Positions 13,251-21,257 of a stretch of 40,367 bases of DNA are shown here, one piece after another (the stretch's first letter is position 1; each line of letters opens with the position of its first letter). This stretch comes from Bacteroidaceae bacterium. Lineage in GTDB: Bacteria; Bacteroidota; Bacteroidia; Bacteroidales; Bacteroidaceae. Where the stretch lies: contig JAILRU010000095.1 in assembly GCA_024697945.1 (NCBI GenBank), positions 1 to 40,367 of the forward strand, written 5' to 3'. A model generated the notes under the pieces. It was given only the letters and a program-made list of their open reading frames with translations. It ran no database searches and was not told the DNA's origin. A program made the translations under genes and the position numbers.

Positions 13251-15400
13251 ATATCCTCTGGCCTCTCTGGGCTGTCATAAATCTCCTTCGGACAATACTC
13301 GAAGTAGTCGAGGTAGAGTTCTGGTCTTGAGAGGTCAGGCTGCACAGACTTGAAGCGGACATAATAGGTCTCGCTCGGGTCGAGAGTCTGGCGCACGATG
13401 ATGTGACGACAGCAATTCTCCTTGGAACGTGCAGTACTGGTATTCATCTCGGTCTCATGCTTCGTGGCCTTCATCAGACCATGATTACGGAGTTTGTGGT
13501 CAATATCGACGATTTCATCCTCATCTTTACTACCATCATTCAAGTCTCCCCAAGTTGCACTTTCACCGAAGGTTAGAACCACGCCATGCGTCATGTTGAT
13601 AGGAATACCAGCCACAGGCAGTTTGTCGGGGTCATTGCCAAAATAGACCTGTACAATGCCTCGTGCTGCAGTGGCAAGAAGCTTGTAGCGGAACTCGTAA
13701 GTGTTGCGCTTGGGAACAGGCGGCAACCTGAACCGGATATCAAACTGACCGAACGCCTTGTCCTCGTCACCACTGTAGTTGGCCCATGCAGTCTTATAGC
13801 CATTGTAATGGATGAGGTGCGTTTCGTTGTTCATAATCGTCATGTTATCGAAGTAATTATAACGATTATAGAGTGACACGAAAACATGCTGCCACTTACC
13901 CAACGGGCTGTCTGCACGACGGATGCCGTTAGTGATAGCCTCGGGGAAGAGAGAGAAGAGGTCAAAGCGGATACGCTCCTTACCTAAATCATCGCGCGTA
14001 ACATCAGTATAGGCCAGAGGTTTGTCAATGGGATAAATGCAGGCATTGGCAATGTCCGTGACAATAGCCATGTCGCTGTTCGTCTCAATATGGATACCTA
14101 CCTTATCGGGAGCACAATACCGCTCGTGTCCATCCTCCTTTATGCCGTCGTTTCTTACGGGGAACCTGTTCAGGTAGATACCCTGACTTTCCGGGCTCTC
14201 ATAAATCTTAAGCAGACGGCCGCCGCCATAGACGGGATACCACTCCATGACGGGAATCGTATATTTGTTGGGAGAGCTGTAGCTGTAGCCCAACTCGTTG
14301 CAGTGATGGACCAACTTGTTGGCTGGAATCCTCATGGGCAGGATGTGATATACCAACCATTGATGTAGCATGTTCTTGGGCGATTTATAGTTGGTATCTG
14401 CCACATAGCCACCGTCGCTGAGGTACATCTTGTTTGTGACAATCCACTCCTGCAACTTCTCTACGGCATCGGAAGCAGCAGGGTCAATGCCCTGTGACTG
14501 CCAGAATTCGTCTGTCTCGCTGAAGAAAGTGAAGCCGTACTTACGGTGTTCGGGAGCATGTGCATCGGGGTCACCGGCAGTAGAAGACATGTCAGCGCCG
14601 CTCTTAGCTACATAGTCCTTCATATCCAGGTTCTCACCTTCGGCTTGATACAATGCCTCGTATGCTTCGTCACGCACCTTGCTCAGTGTGTCGAGCAGTC
14701 CGCATGCCTGTACCGCCTTGGCGAGCATCAGATAGCCCTCGATCTTCTTGTCCAGAATATTCTGCAGGTAGCGGGCACAGGACTCGTCCTTGGGTGCAAT
14801 GACTTTGTGAATCTGGTGTATGACACCATTGATAACGGGAATGTCGCAATTGATGGGGTCCATCGGACAATCCTTGTCCAGATAGATTGTGTCGCTCTTG
14901 GACTTGCTGGCAGTCAGCTTATGGTCATATATGTTGGGCAGAGGGAACTCTGCATTCTCTTTTCCGTTTCCAATTGACGTAATAAGGGAAATCGTATATC
15001 GCTGCGATTCCATGTCTTCACCATCAATGATGGTGTTTTGCACGACGACCTTACGTACGGAGTCGAGCTTCGTGCTGTCTGTGAACGCATCCCACGAAGG
15101 TTCACTGATTAGGCCCTGCTCTACCAGTTCTTGCAGGTAGGCGTCAATGGCCTCGTTGGTGAGGGCAAAGCATGTGTAGTTGCCACGCGCCGTCATGAGC
15201 TGATAAACGGAAGACTTACTCCTCCCACTCACGGGTACCAGTTTCATCAGTTCAACATACTGCGAGTAGTCCGAATGCGCCTCAAGGTAACTGGCAACAG
15301 TGTATTCTGTGAAGACATAACGGGCAGAGGTATCTATATCCTCTGTACAGGAACAGATAATGAAGACTATTGTAGAGAGTGTAAGAATGAGCTTCCTCAT
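13244..15400 (-). CDS. Fasciclin-domain (FAS1) lipoprotein
   Basis: I take the start at the ATG giving MRKLILTLSTIVFIICSC, a lipoprotein signal with a Cys in the lipobox position. A further-upstream ATG at 15460 would put 20 unlikely residues before it and overlap the terminator hairpin. The mature 718-residue form contains FAS1-like regions: YTVASYLEAHSDYSQYVELM, a segment with CFALTNEAIDAYL, and VINGVIHQIHKVIAPKD (the typical FAS1 end). The second half is beta-rich and ends in a domain with LDPSETYYVRFKSVQPDLS. FAS1 lipoproteins in Bacteroidetes are often encoded near SusD/SusC systems, which are not seen here. It overlaps the GH29 gene by 7 bp, so the two probably act on the same substrate. 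Confidence 0.85.
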   Translation of the reverse strand: MRKLILTLSTIVFIICSCTEDIDTSARYVFTEYTVASYLEAHSDYSQYVELMKLVPVSGRSKSSVYQLMTARGNYTCFALTNEAIDAYLQELVEQGLISEPSWDAFTDSTKLDSVRKVVVQNTIIDGEDMESQRYTISLITSIGNGKENAEFPLPNIYDHKLTASKSKSDTIYLDKDCPMDPINCDIPVINGVIHQIHKVIAPKDESCARYLQNILDKKIEGYLMLAKAVQACGLLDTLSKVRDEAYEALYQAEGENLDMKDYVAKSGADMSSTAGDPDAHAPEHRKYGFTFFSETDEFWQSQGIDPAASDAVEKLQEWIVTNKMYLSDGGYVADTNYKSPKNMLHQWLVYHILPMRIPANKLVHHCNELGYSYSSPNKYTIPVMEWYPVYGGGRLLKIYESPESQGIYLNRFPVRNDGIKEDGHERYCAPDKVGIHIETNSDMAIVTDIANACIYPIDKPLAYTDVTRDDLGKERIRFDLFSLFPEAITNGIRRADSPLGKWQHVFVSLYNRYNYFDNMTIMNNETHLIHYNGYKTAWANYSGDEDKAFGQFDIRFRLPPVPKRNTYEFRYKLLATAARGIVQVYFGNDPDKLPVAGIPINMTHGVVLTFGESATWGDLNDGSKDEDEIVDIDHKLRNHGLMKATKHETEMNTSTARSKENCCRHIIVRQTLDPSETYYVRFKSVQPDLSRPELYLDYFEYCPKEIYDSPERPEDIW

Positions 15401-15442
15401 CGTTGTAAAAAAAAAGATTATTAATGCTTGAAATTTAAAGAT

Positions 15443-15479
15443 ATTCTCTTGGTCAGGCACGAGGCCTGACCAAGAGAAT
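15443..15479 (-). terminator. Hairpin terminator after the 1711-residue protein gene
   Basis: ATTCTCTTGGTCAGGC (15443-15458) and its exact complement (15464-15479) form a perfect 16-bp stem with loop ACGAG, 18 bp past the stop codon at 15497. It is followed on the minus strand by ATCTTTAAATTTC. It separates the large dockerin gene from the fasciclin gene. Confidence 0.8.
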
Positions 15480-15496
15480 TAAAGAGTTATCTGAAA

Positions 15497-18400
15497 TTAC
15501 TGAGCAGCCATCATGTTGAGGATGGTTACGAAGTCAGCGATATCAACCTTCTGGTCACCATTGACATCAGCTTCTGCATTGTATTCACCAGCTGCCATGA
15601 TGTTCAGGACAGTTACTGCATCAGCGATATCAATCTTGCCGTCACCGTTCAGGTCACCGTCCTCGCCATTGAGAGGCTTACCACCTTCGGCCTTCATCTG
15701 GGCCTTGGTGATGATGCGGAAGTTGCGTGCGACAAGAGAGAGAGGATCATCGTTGGCAGTGAGACCATAGTTGATGTACCAGCGGATACCGTGGTCAACT
15801 GCACTACCGAACTGGAGTGCCTTAATACCATTGGATACGTTGTAGTAAACCTTGGTCCAATCCTCTACTGCGGGCAGTGTAGGAATCACATCCCTCACGT
15901 CAGTCATCAGCTGAGGCGTGTTGTACATAAACAGGCCGTTCTCGATGTCCTGGTCAGCGGTGTACTCGAAGGCAAGGATTACCTCGTCTTCTGTCAGAGG
16001 CTCATAGAGCTTTGCCAGGTCAAGATAAGGTCTGCCACCAGTTGTAACGATATCGAAGCCGAATTCTTCCTGAACAAGGTCTCCTACCTTACCATTGCCG
16101 GTCATCTCCAGATAGTCTGGCCAATCTGCATAGAGCTTAACCTTTGCTTCCTGAGCAGCAGCTGCATCGTCGTATGCACCTTCGTCAAGGCCTGCTCTTA
16201 CTTCATAGACAGCTTCATCAAACGGTTCGTTTGAGAAATCAGACCATTTGTTCCAAACCTTGTCAGAGGCATCTTTGAGAGCCAGATAAGCCTTCTTGGT
16301 GTCATAGATGGCCTTCATGGTCTCGGAGATAATCTGTTCTGCCTCGTAGGTAGCCAAACCACTGTTCTCGGCAAGCGTTTGCTTCTGAGCAGCACCGAAG
16401 TTGGGAGCGTCAGAGTAGTCCTCCAAATCATCTACGAAGGATTCGTAAAGCTCGATCAGAGTGTTGATGCGGTCAGTGTTATAATTGGCAGCCTCCTCAA
16501 GAGCAATGGCTGTGCCTGCTTCTCCTATTTCACCGAGGTAAACCAGACCGAAGTTACCTACAGCGGTCCATTCGTTACCCTTAGTGCCTTCGTTCTTCAC
16601 GCCGAAGGTCAGTGTGCCGTCGGTTACCTTAGTTACCAGAGTGATTGCATAGCGGCCCTGTGCAAATGCGTGGGCAGCACCTTCACAACCCCAGATACCC
16701 CAACCGTAAGTCTCGGTAGAGTCGGCGCTGTAAATCTGCTTGTCGGCATAAGAACCTGTCCAAGCATCTTCTTCAGTTTCTGCTGCACCCTCACGGAGAA
16801 CAGGAACGTAGGTAGCAATCTCGTTGGCGTATGCCAGAGGAGCATAGTTGTAGCTCAGCATCTTCTCGTCGCCATTAGCACGATAGCCGGCATTGAGCGT
16901 TACCTTATAGTAACCGTTCTTCATGCCAGTGAGTGTCTGGCTGATGTCGAAGGTCTTGTTCTCGTTGCAGAACTCAGCAGCATAGATGTCGCTTTCACCA
17001 TCGTTATTGGTACGATAGATGTAGCCGTCCCAGCCTTCAGCCTCACGACCGATGTTCTCGTTCTTTTCGTTCTTCAAAGTCTCGCCAGCCTTAGCGAAGG
17101 TGCGGTTAACAATGAGAGAACTAATATCCATGCCAGGACCATAACCTGCGGCTACAGCAGCAGCCTTCAGAGCTTCCATGAATTCCATCTCGTCTGTCAG
17201 AACGCTGTCAGGCAATACATGCTCGTCGAGGACGTAAGCTGCAGGTCCGTTGGGATAGAGCTCAGAGGGCTCCTGGTCTGCGGGAAGAGTGAGGTAGTTC
17301 ACGAAGATGGTCAAAGCCTCGCTTTCACCCAGCTTGTTCTCTTCGATATAAGCCTTGTTGGCCTCTACCTGAGCATCATACTTTGCATAGAGAGCTTCAC
17401 TTGCGGAAATGGAATCGCGGAGCGTCTCAAGCTGATAGTTCACACGGAAGAGGGCCTCCATGTTAGCGCACTCGTCGATTTGAGGAATGGTAGCCTCATA
17501 CTTGTCGATGAGAGCCTGCTCTGCTATAACATTGAAGTCGAAGTCCTGAGCTGCCTCAGTATATTCCTTCTTGATTTCCTCGAACTCTTCTTCTGTACCG
17601 AAGTGCATCTCGTTCATCTGAACCTGAGAGCCGCTGTAAGCCCTGGTCACAACAACCTTATAATAAATGTACTCCTCGGTTGTCTCGGTGCTGAAGCCGA
17701 AGTAAGAAGGTGTTTCGTTTTCAGGATGCAGACGGTCCTGACCGATGTTCTCCTTGGAGTCGATGAGAACCCAACCCTCAGCGTCCTTGGTAGCGCCGCC
17801 GTCGCCTTCGAAGTTAGCGCCGTAGATGTACCAAGTGCCCCAGTTACGACCCGTATGAGTCTTGGTGTCGTTACCGGTGGTCAGTGTGTAGAAGAACGGG
17901 TTGGACTTGTCGAGTGTACGGAAGATGATGTAGGTGTTGCCGTCGAGGTCAGCATTGCCACCCCACTTGGTGCCTGGCTGAACAGGACTGCCGTCATCGT
18001 TTTTCTCCTCACTATCCTTGTCAATACCGTCGATGAGGTGACCATAGAAGCCGTCGCCCCATTCACCCATGGTGTGACCACCAAGCAGGATATAGAGGTC
18101 TTCATAGACAGCATTGACGATATTGTTCAAATAGTTAATCTCTGCCTGCATGTCGTCGTTGTCGAGAGAGAGGTTCTCCGTGATGTATGCGTGAGTACCG
18201 CGGATGTACTTGGCACAAGGAGCAACATTCTCCTTCGTGTAGCCTTCCTTCCAAGCGTTCAGGCTCTCAGACTCTGTATCCAAACCTTCAATATCTGCAT
18301 AAATAGCCTCGTACTCTTCATACAGGTCGGCAGAAGTCTCGATGCGGTCCCTCATGGCCTGCAGCTCGTTCTTGAGCTTCATCACGTCGGGAGCATTGAC

Positions 18401-20632
18401 GGTGGTTGCCAGTTCCTGATACTTCTCCTTATAGTCATCGATATAGCCCTGATAAGCAGGTCTTTCATCGGGATCGAAGTCAGCGAAGTCATCCACAAAG
18501 TCCTGACGATACTGAACAAGGTTGCCTGTGTTGTAGAATGTGAACTCGTTCATCTGGATGAGGTCGCCGCTGACAGCTGCCGTTACCTCAATCTTGAAGT
18601 ACTGGTAAGGCACCTTGCAACCCTCGGAGAGATAGATGTAGCTCTCGAACTCGTTCTCGATATGGAGAACATCCTCACCTACATTCTTCTTCTCGTCAAT
18701 GAGTACCCACTTGTTGGAACCGCGGATAGATTCCGGATCGACTTCCTCTTCGTCAAAGTTAGCACCCCAGATCTTCCAATCCCTCCAGTTTCGGCCTGTG
18801 TAGGTATAGGTATCGTTACCTGTTACGAGACCGTAGTAGGTGGGCTGGATGGGTTCAAGTGTCTTGAAGACAGTCCATGCGGGCTTATCGGCACTCACAC
18901 CATTGGTACACCACTTGGTCTGGCCGTCTCCCTTTGCATTGCCGTCGTAGAGCATAGCGTCATCCTCACCGCCGAAGCCGCCACTACCATTAATATGTGT
19001 ATAGAAGCCGGGATCTCCGTCAGCGTTGATGGGATCGGGAATTGCAGAATTATTAATAATGTATGTATTGATGCGGTTAGCTTCCTTCAAAGCTTCGTCA
19101 CCCGTTATCTGACGATTAGCCTTGATGTAGGCAATGTTACCAACAGGATAGTCTTCGCCGGGAGCAACAGCATCCGTCTCGCTTACCCATGCTGTCAGAT
19201 AAGCCACAGCTGCCTCAGACAGTTCACCACCCTCAATAGCATTGAGAGCCTGGTTGCGGGCTGTCAGCAGCTCGGCATAGCTGGCTGCAGAAGCATTGAC
19301 CGCAGCAGTCATTTCATCAACAGAGGAACGCAACTCGCCCAACTGAACAGGATCGGTACAAGCCTTAACCTGGTCGATGAGTGCTGCGAACTGGTCGAGC
19401 AGTGCCTTCTCAGCAAAGAGGTCGGGATTATAGTTGGCCCCTGCTGACTCAGCAAGTTCGTCACGGTCGAGGATAACGGTATATGCGTCACCCAAAGCGA
19501 GTTCGGACATCTGCATGGTACCGCCGCCCTTGATTTGATCAAGCTCAACCTTGAAGTACCTGTACTCTGTGGTATTCGTCTCAGAGAGGGTAAAGAAAGA
19601 GGATGTGTAGTTGGCAGCAGGCAACTCGTTCATGCCAGTGCCGGTAGGAACATTCGTCTTATCGTCAAGAAGTACCCATCCCTCGGAATCACGGGTCACG
19701 TCTTCGTCACTTGTGGCATTCATGCCATAAATCTGCCACTGCTTCCAGTTACGGTCAGGGTATGACTGCGTATCGTTTGCCGTAGCAAGGATGTAGTATG
19801 CAGGAGCCATACCACGGGAAGCCTTGAAGATGACCCAAGCACCGTTCGAGGTCTCACCCTTGTTTCTGCCAGTGAAGCCGCAGCACCACTTCGTGCCGGT
19901 ATCACCATCTAACAGGTTAGGAGGTGTCTCGCCATCATAGCCACCGCTACTTGCAAGGTGAGTGTATTTGACGGGCTGATCTGTACCTGTGGGCTGATCT
20001 GCCTTCCACTTGAGGTACTTTTCGAATTCACCATAGGTACCCAGACCCCATTCAGACATCTGCTGATACACATCGGCACCTTCTACAGTCTTCTCAAGCT
20101 CAATCCAGAAATACTGGAAAGACTCGCCACCTGTGTAGTCAAACTCGAGGTTAGCAATACCAAAGTTAGATGCGGGCAGGGGCTCGTCTTCTTTGCTGTC
20201 GAGGAGCGTCCAGCCTTCGCCATTGCGAACTGCCAGCTCATCGCTTGCAAAGTTACCGCCGTAAATCTTCCAAGAAGCCCAGTTACGACCAGGATTGCTA
20301 CCCGTATCGTTACCAGTAACCAGGAAGTAGTATTCGGGAACTACTCCCTTCTCTGCCTTCACGATGATGTACATGTGGTTGTACGAATTCTCGTCATTTG
20401 CAGGATACGAATCTTCGTCACTGAGACTGGGGTCGAACCAACCTCCCCATTTGGTGTCAATTTTCTGGTCAACCAGCTTGTCGTAATACTCACTGGAACT
20501 GTTCCATGAGTTCACGCCATCCAAAGCGGTGAGTGGAACGTACTCCGCTCTTACACCCTGAGATACCGCCATCATTGCCAAGGCAATGAAGCATGACCAA
20601 AGAGTGCTTGAAGATGTAATTAGTTTCTTCAT
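15497..20632 (-). CDS. Giant secreted multi-module protein with C-terminal dockerin
   Basis: This 1711-residue protein has a signal peptide (about 1-29). Four related beta-rich modules lie at about 33-200, 222-385, 540-702 and 858-1015. Each carries TGNDT or TANDT, GRNWxxWxIYG (or DRNWKQWQIYG), a GWxLLD/GWVLID motif and, near its end, QMNE or QMSE. They look like discoidin (F5/8C)-type binding domains. Helical FIVAR-like spacers separate them (about 390-530, 705-850, 1020-1145). A CBM-like beta domain follows (about 1180-1400), then a helical and a beta segment. The C-terminus is a type I dockerin with two Ca-binding repeats (DLNGDGKIDIADAVTVLN and DVNGDQKVDIADFVTILN). No catalytic motif is seen, so it is probably an adhesin or scaffold that binds glycan and docks to a cohesin elsewhere. 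It has its own -7 box and terminator. Confidence 0.85.
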   Translation of the reverse strand: MKKLITSSSTLWSCFIALAMMAVSQGVRAEYVPLTALDGVNSWNSSSEYYDKLVDQKIDTKWGGWFDPSLSDEDSYPANDENSYNHMYIIVKAEKGVVPEYYFLVTGNDTGSNPGRNWASWKIYGGNFASDELAVRNGEGWTLLDSKEDEPLPASNFGIANLEFDYTGGESFQYFWIELEKTVEGADVYQQMSEWGLGTYGEFEKYLKWKADQPTGTDQPVKYTHLASSGGYDGETPPNLLDGDTGTKWCCGFTGRNKGETSNGAWVIFKASRGMAPAYYILATANDTQSYPDRNWKQWQIYGMNATSDEDVTRDSEGWVLLDDKTNVPTGTGMNELPAANYTSSFFTLSETNTTEYRYFKVELDQIKGGGTMQMSELALGDAYTVILDRDELAESAGANYNPDLFAEKALLDQFAALIDQVKACTDPVQLGELRSSVDEMTAAVNASAASYAELLTARNQALNAIEGGELSEAAVAYLTAWVSETDAVAPGEDYPVGNIAYIKANRQITGDEALKEANRINTYIINNSAIPDPINADGDPGFYTHINGSGGFGGEDDAMLYDGNAKGDGQTKWCTNGVSADKPAWTVFKTLEPIQPTYYGLVTGNDTYTYTGRNWRDWKIWGANFDEEEVDPESIRGSNKWVLIDEKKNVGEDVLHIENEFESYIYLSEGCKVPYQYFKIEVTAAVSGDLIQMNEFTFYNTGNLVQYRQDFVDDFADFDPDERPAYQGYIDDYKEKYQELATTVNAPDVMKLKNELQAMRDRIETSADLYEEYEAIYADIEGLDTESESLNAWKEGYTKENVAPCAKYIRGTHAYITENLSLDNDDMQAEINYLNNIVNAVYEDLYILLGGHTMGEWGDGFYGHLIDGIDKDSEEKNDDGSPVQPGTKWGGNADLDGNTYIIFRTLDKSNPFFYTLTTGNDTKTHTGRNWGTWYIYGANFEGDGGATKDAEGWVLIDSKENIGQDRLHPENETPSYFGFSTETTEEYIYYKVVVTRAYSGSQVQMNEMHFGTEEEFEEIKKEYTEAAQDFDFNVIAEQALIDKYEATIPQIDECANMEALFRVNYQLETLRDSISASEALYAKYDAQVEANKAYIEENKLGESEALTIFVNYLTLPADQEPSELYPNGPAAYVLDEHVLPDSVLTDEMEFMEALKAAAVAAGYGPGMDISSLIVNRTFAKAGETLKNEKNENIGREAEGWDGYIYRTNNDGESDIYAAEFCNENKTFDISQTLTGMKNGYYKVTLNAGYRANGDEKMLSYNYAPLAYANEIATYVPVLREGAAETEEDAWTGSYADKQIYSADSTETYGWGIWGCEGAAHAFAQGRYAITLVTKVTDGTLTFGVKNEGTKGNEWTAVGNFGLVYLGEIGEAGTAIALEEAANYNTDRINTLIELYESFVDDLEDYSDAPNFGAAQKQTLAENSGLATYEAEQIISETMKAIYDTKKAYLALKDASDKVWNKWSDFSNEPFDEAVYEVRAGLDEGAYDDAAAAQEAKVKLYADWPDYLEMTGNGKVGDLVQEEFGFDIVTTGGRPYLDLAKLYEPLTEDEVILAFEYTADQDIENGLFMYNTPQLMTDVRDVIPTLPAVEDWTKVYYNVSNGIKALQFGSAVDHGIRWYINYGLTANDDPLSLVARNFRIITKAQMKAEGGKPLNGEDGDLNGDGKIDIADAVTVLNIMAAGEYNAEADVNGDQKVDIADFVTILNMMAAQ

Positions 20633-20701
20633 TTTGTTTGGTTTTTGAAGTTAATAAATTGGGTTAATTAATGTGTTTTCTATCAGTTTTTACGCTTATC
20701 T

Positions 20702-20729
20702 GCTATGCAAAGGCATGCTTTTATGCCTT
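20702..20729 (-). promoter_or_regulatory. Leader hairpin upstream of the giant dockerin gene
   Basis: TGCAAAGGCAT (20706-20716) can pair with ATGCCTTGCA (20723-20732) with a one-base bulge and a short loop. It lies in the predicted 5' leader of the 15497-20632 transcript, between the -7 box and the ATG. It may be a folded 5' end that affects stability; no riboswitch class is recognised. Confidence 0.3.
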
Positions 20730-20737
20730 GCAAAAGG

Positions 20738-20745
20738 CAAAGTTA
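20738..20745 (-). promoter_or_regulatory. Bacteroidetes -7 box for the 15497-20632 gene
   Basis: On the minus strand this reads TAACTTTG, an exact TAnnTTTG match, about 105 bp upstream of the ATG. No TTG lies at the standard 19-21 bp spacing, so the -33 element is weak or absent. Confidence 0.55.
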
Positions 20746-20865
20746 TAGTTTTTTTATCATATTTTTGCCTTTTTTGACACAAAATTTATTGCCCTTAACA
20801 TTTTTTAATAAAATAACCGCCTCCGTACAGTGCTCTCAAAGGAACCTCAATAAGAATTATAGTTC

Positions 20866-21244
20866 CTCATGTGCTCCTCATGTCCTCCTCATGTCCTCCT
20901 TATGTGCTCCTCAAATTTTCCTCATGTCCTCCTCATGTGTTTCCCATGTCCCCCTCATATACTCCCCATACGCCCCTCATAAGCATCAACGGAGCCGCTC
21001 CACTTATTGTTCGGTACCTATTCGGTACTTGTTCGATACTTGTTCGATATTAGACCGAATAAGTACCGAACAAATAGCGAACGATTATCGAACAAGAATC
21101 AGAGGGGATACGGAGGGGATACGGAGGGGCATGGGAGATGCCTATGAGGGACTCATGAGGAGGACATGAGAACCACATGAAAAGGACATGAGGGGCTCCT
21201 CAGATAGACATGAGAAGCACCTCAGATAGAGATGTGGGACACGT
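20866..21244. repeat. Large inverted array of 11-bp phased units (17 + 17)
   Basis: From 20866 to 21052 there are 17 consecutive 11-bp units in strict register: outer ones of CTCATGTCCTC type, inner ones of GTTCGGTACCT type. A 5-bp centre (GACCG, 21053-21057) follows. Then 17 more 11-bp units (21058-21244) run in the opposite orientation: inner ones of AATAAGTACCG and AACAAATAGCG type, outer ones of GAGGAGGACAT and GAGGGGATACG type. Inner arms pair with inner arms and outer with outer, making a nested palindrome of about 380 bp. It lies between the stop of the CotH gene (21258) and the promoter of the next gene (20745). With the two -7 and hairpin elements, it fills the 625-bp gap 20633-21257; I see no gene in that gap. 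Confidence 0.9.
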
Positions 21245-21257
21245 GAATTATTATGGA

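Noticed and set aside
15400..15460. Upstream start codon at 15460 for the fasciclin lipoprotein
   Set aside because: It would add 20 residues before a good lipoprotein signal and overlap the terminator hairpin, so the ATG at 15400 is preferred.
16379..19447. A 1022-codon plus-strand open frame opposite the giant dockerin gene
   Set aside because: It has no start context, no recognisable domain, and is fully antisense to a well-supported gene with signal peptide and dockerin. Long shadow frames arise from codon bias.
20705..21169. Plus-strand open frame across the large 11-bp array
   Set aside because: The peptide is low complexity from the repeats (Cys/Pro/Ser/His-rich), with no signal or domain.
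20866..21244. CRISPR array
   Set aside because: Units are 11 bp with no unique spacers, the arms are inverted, and no cas genes are present.
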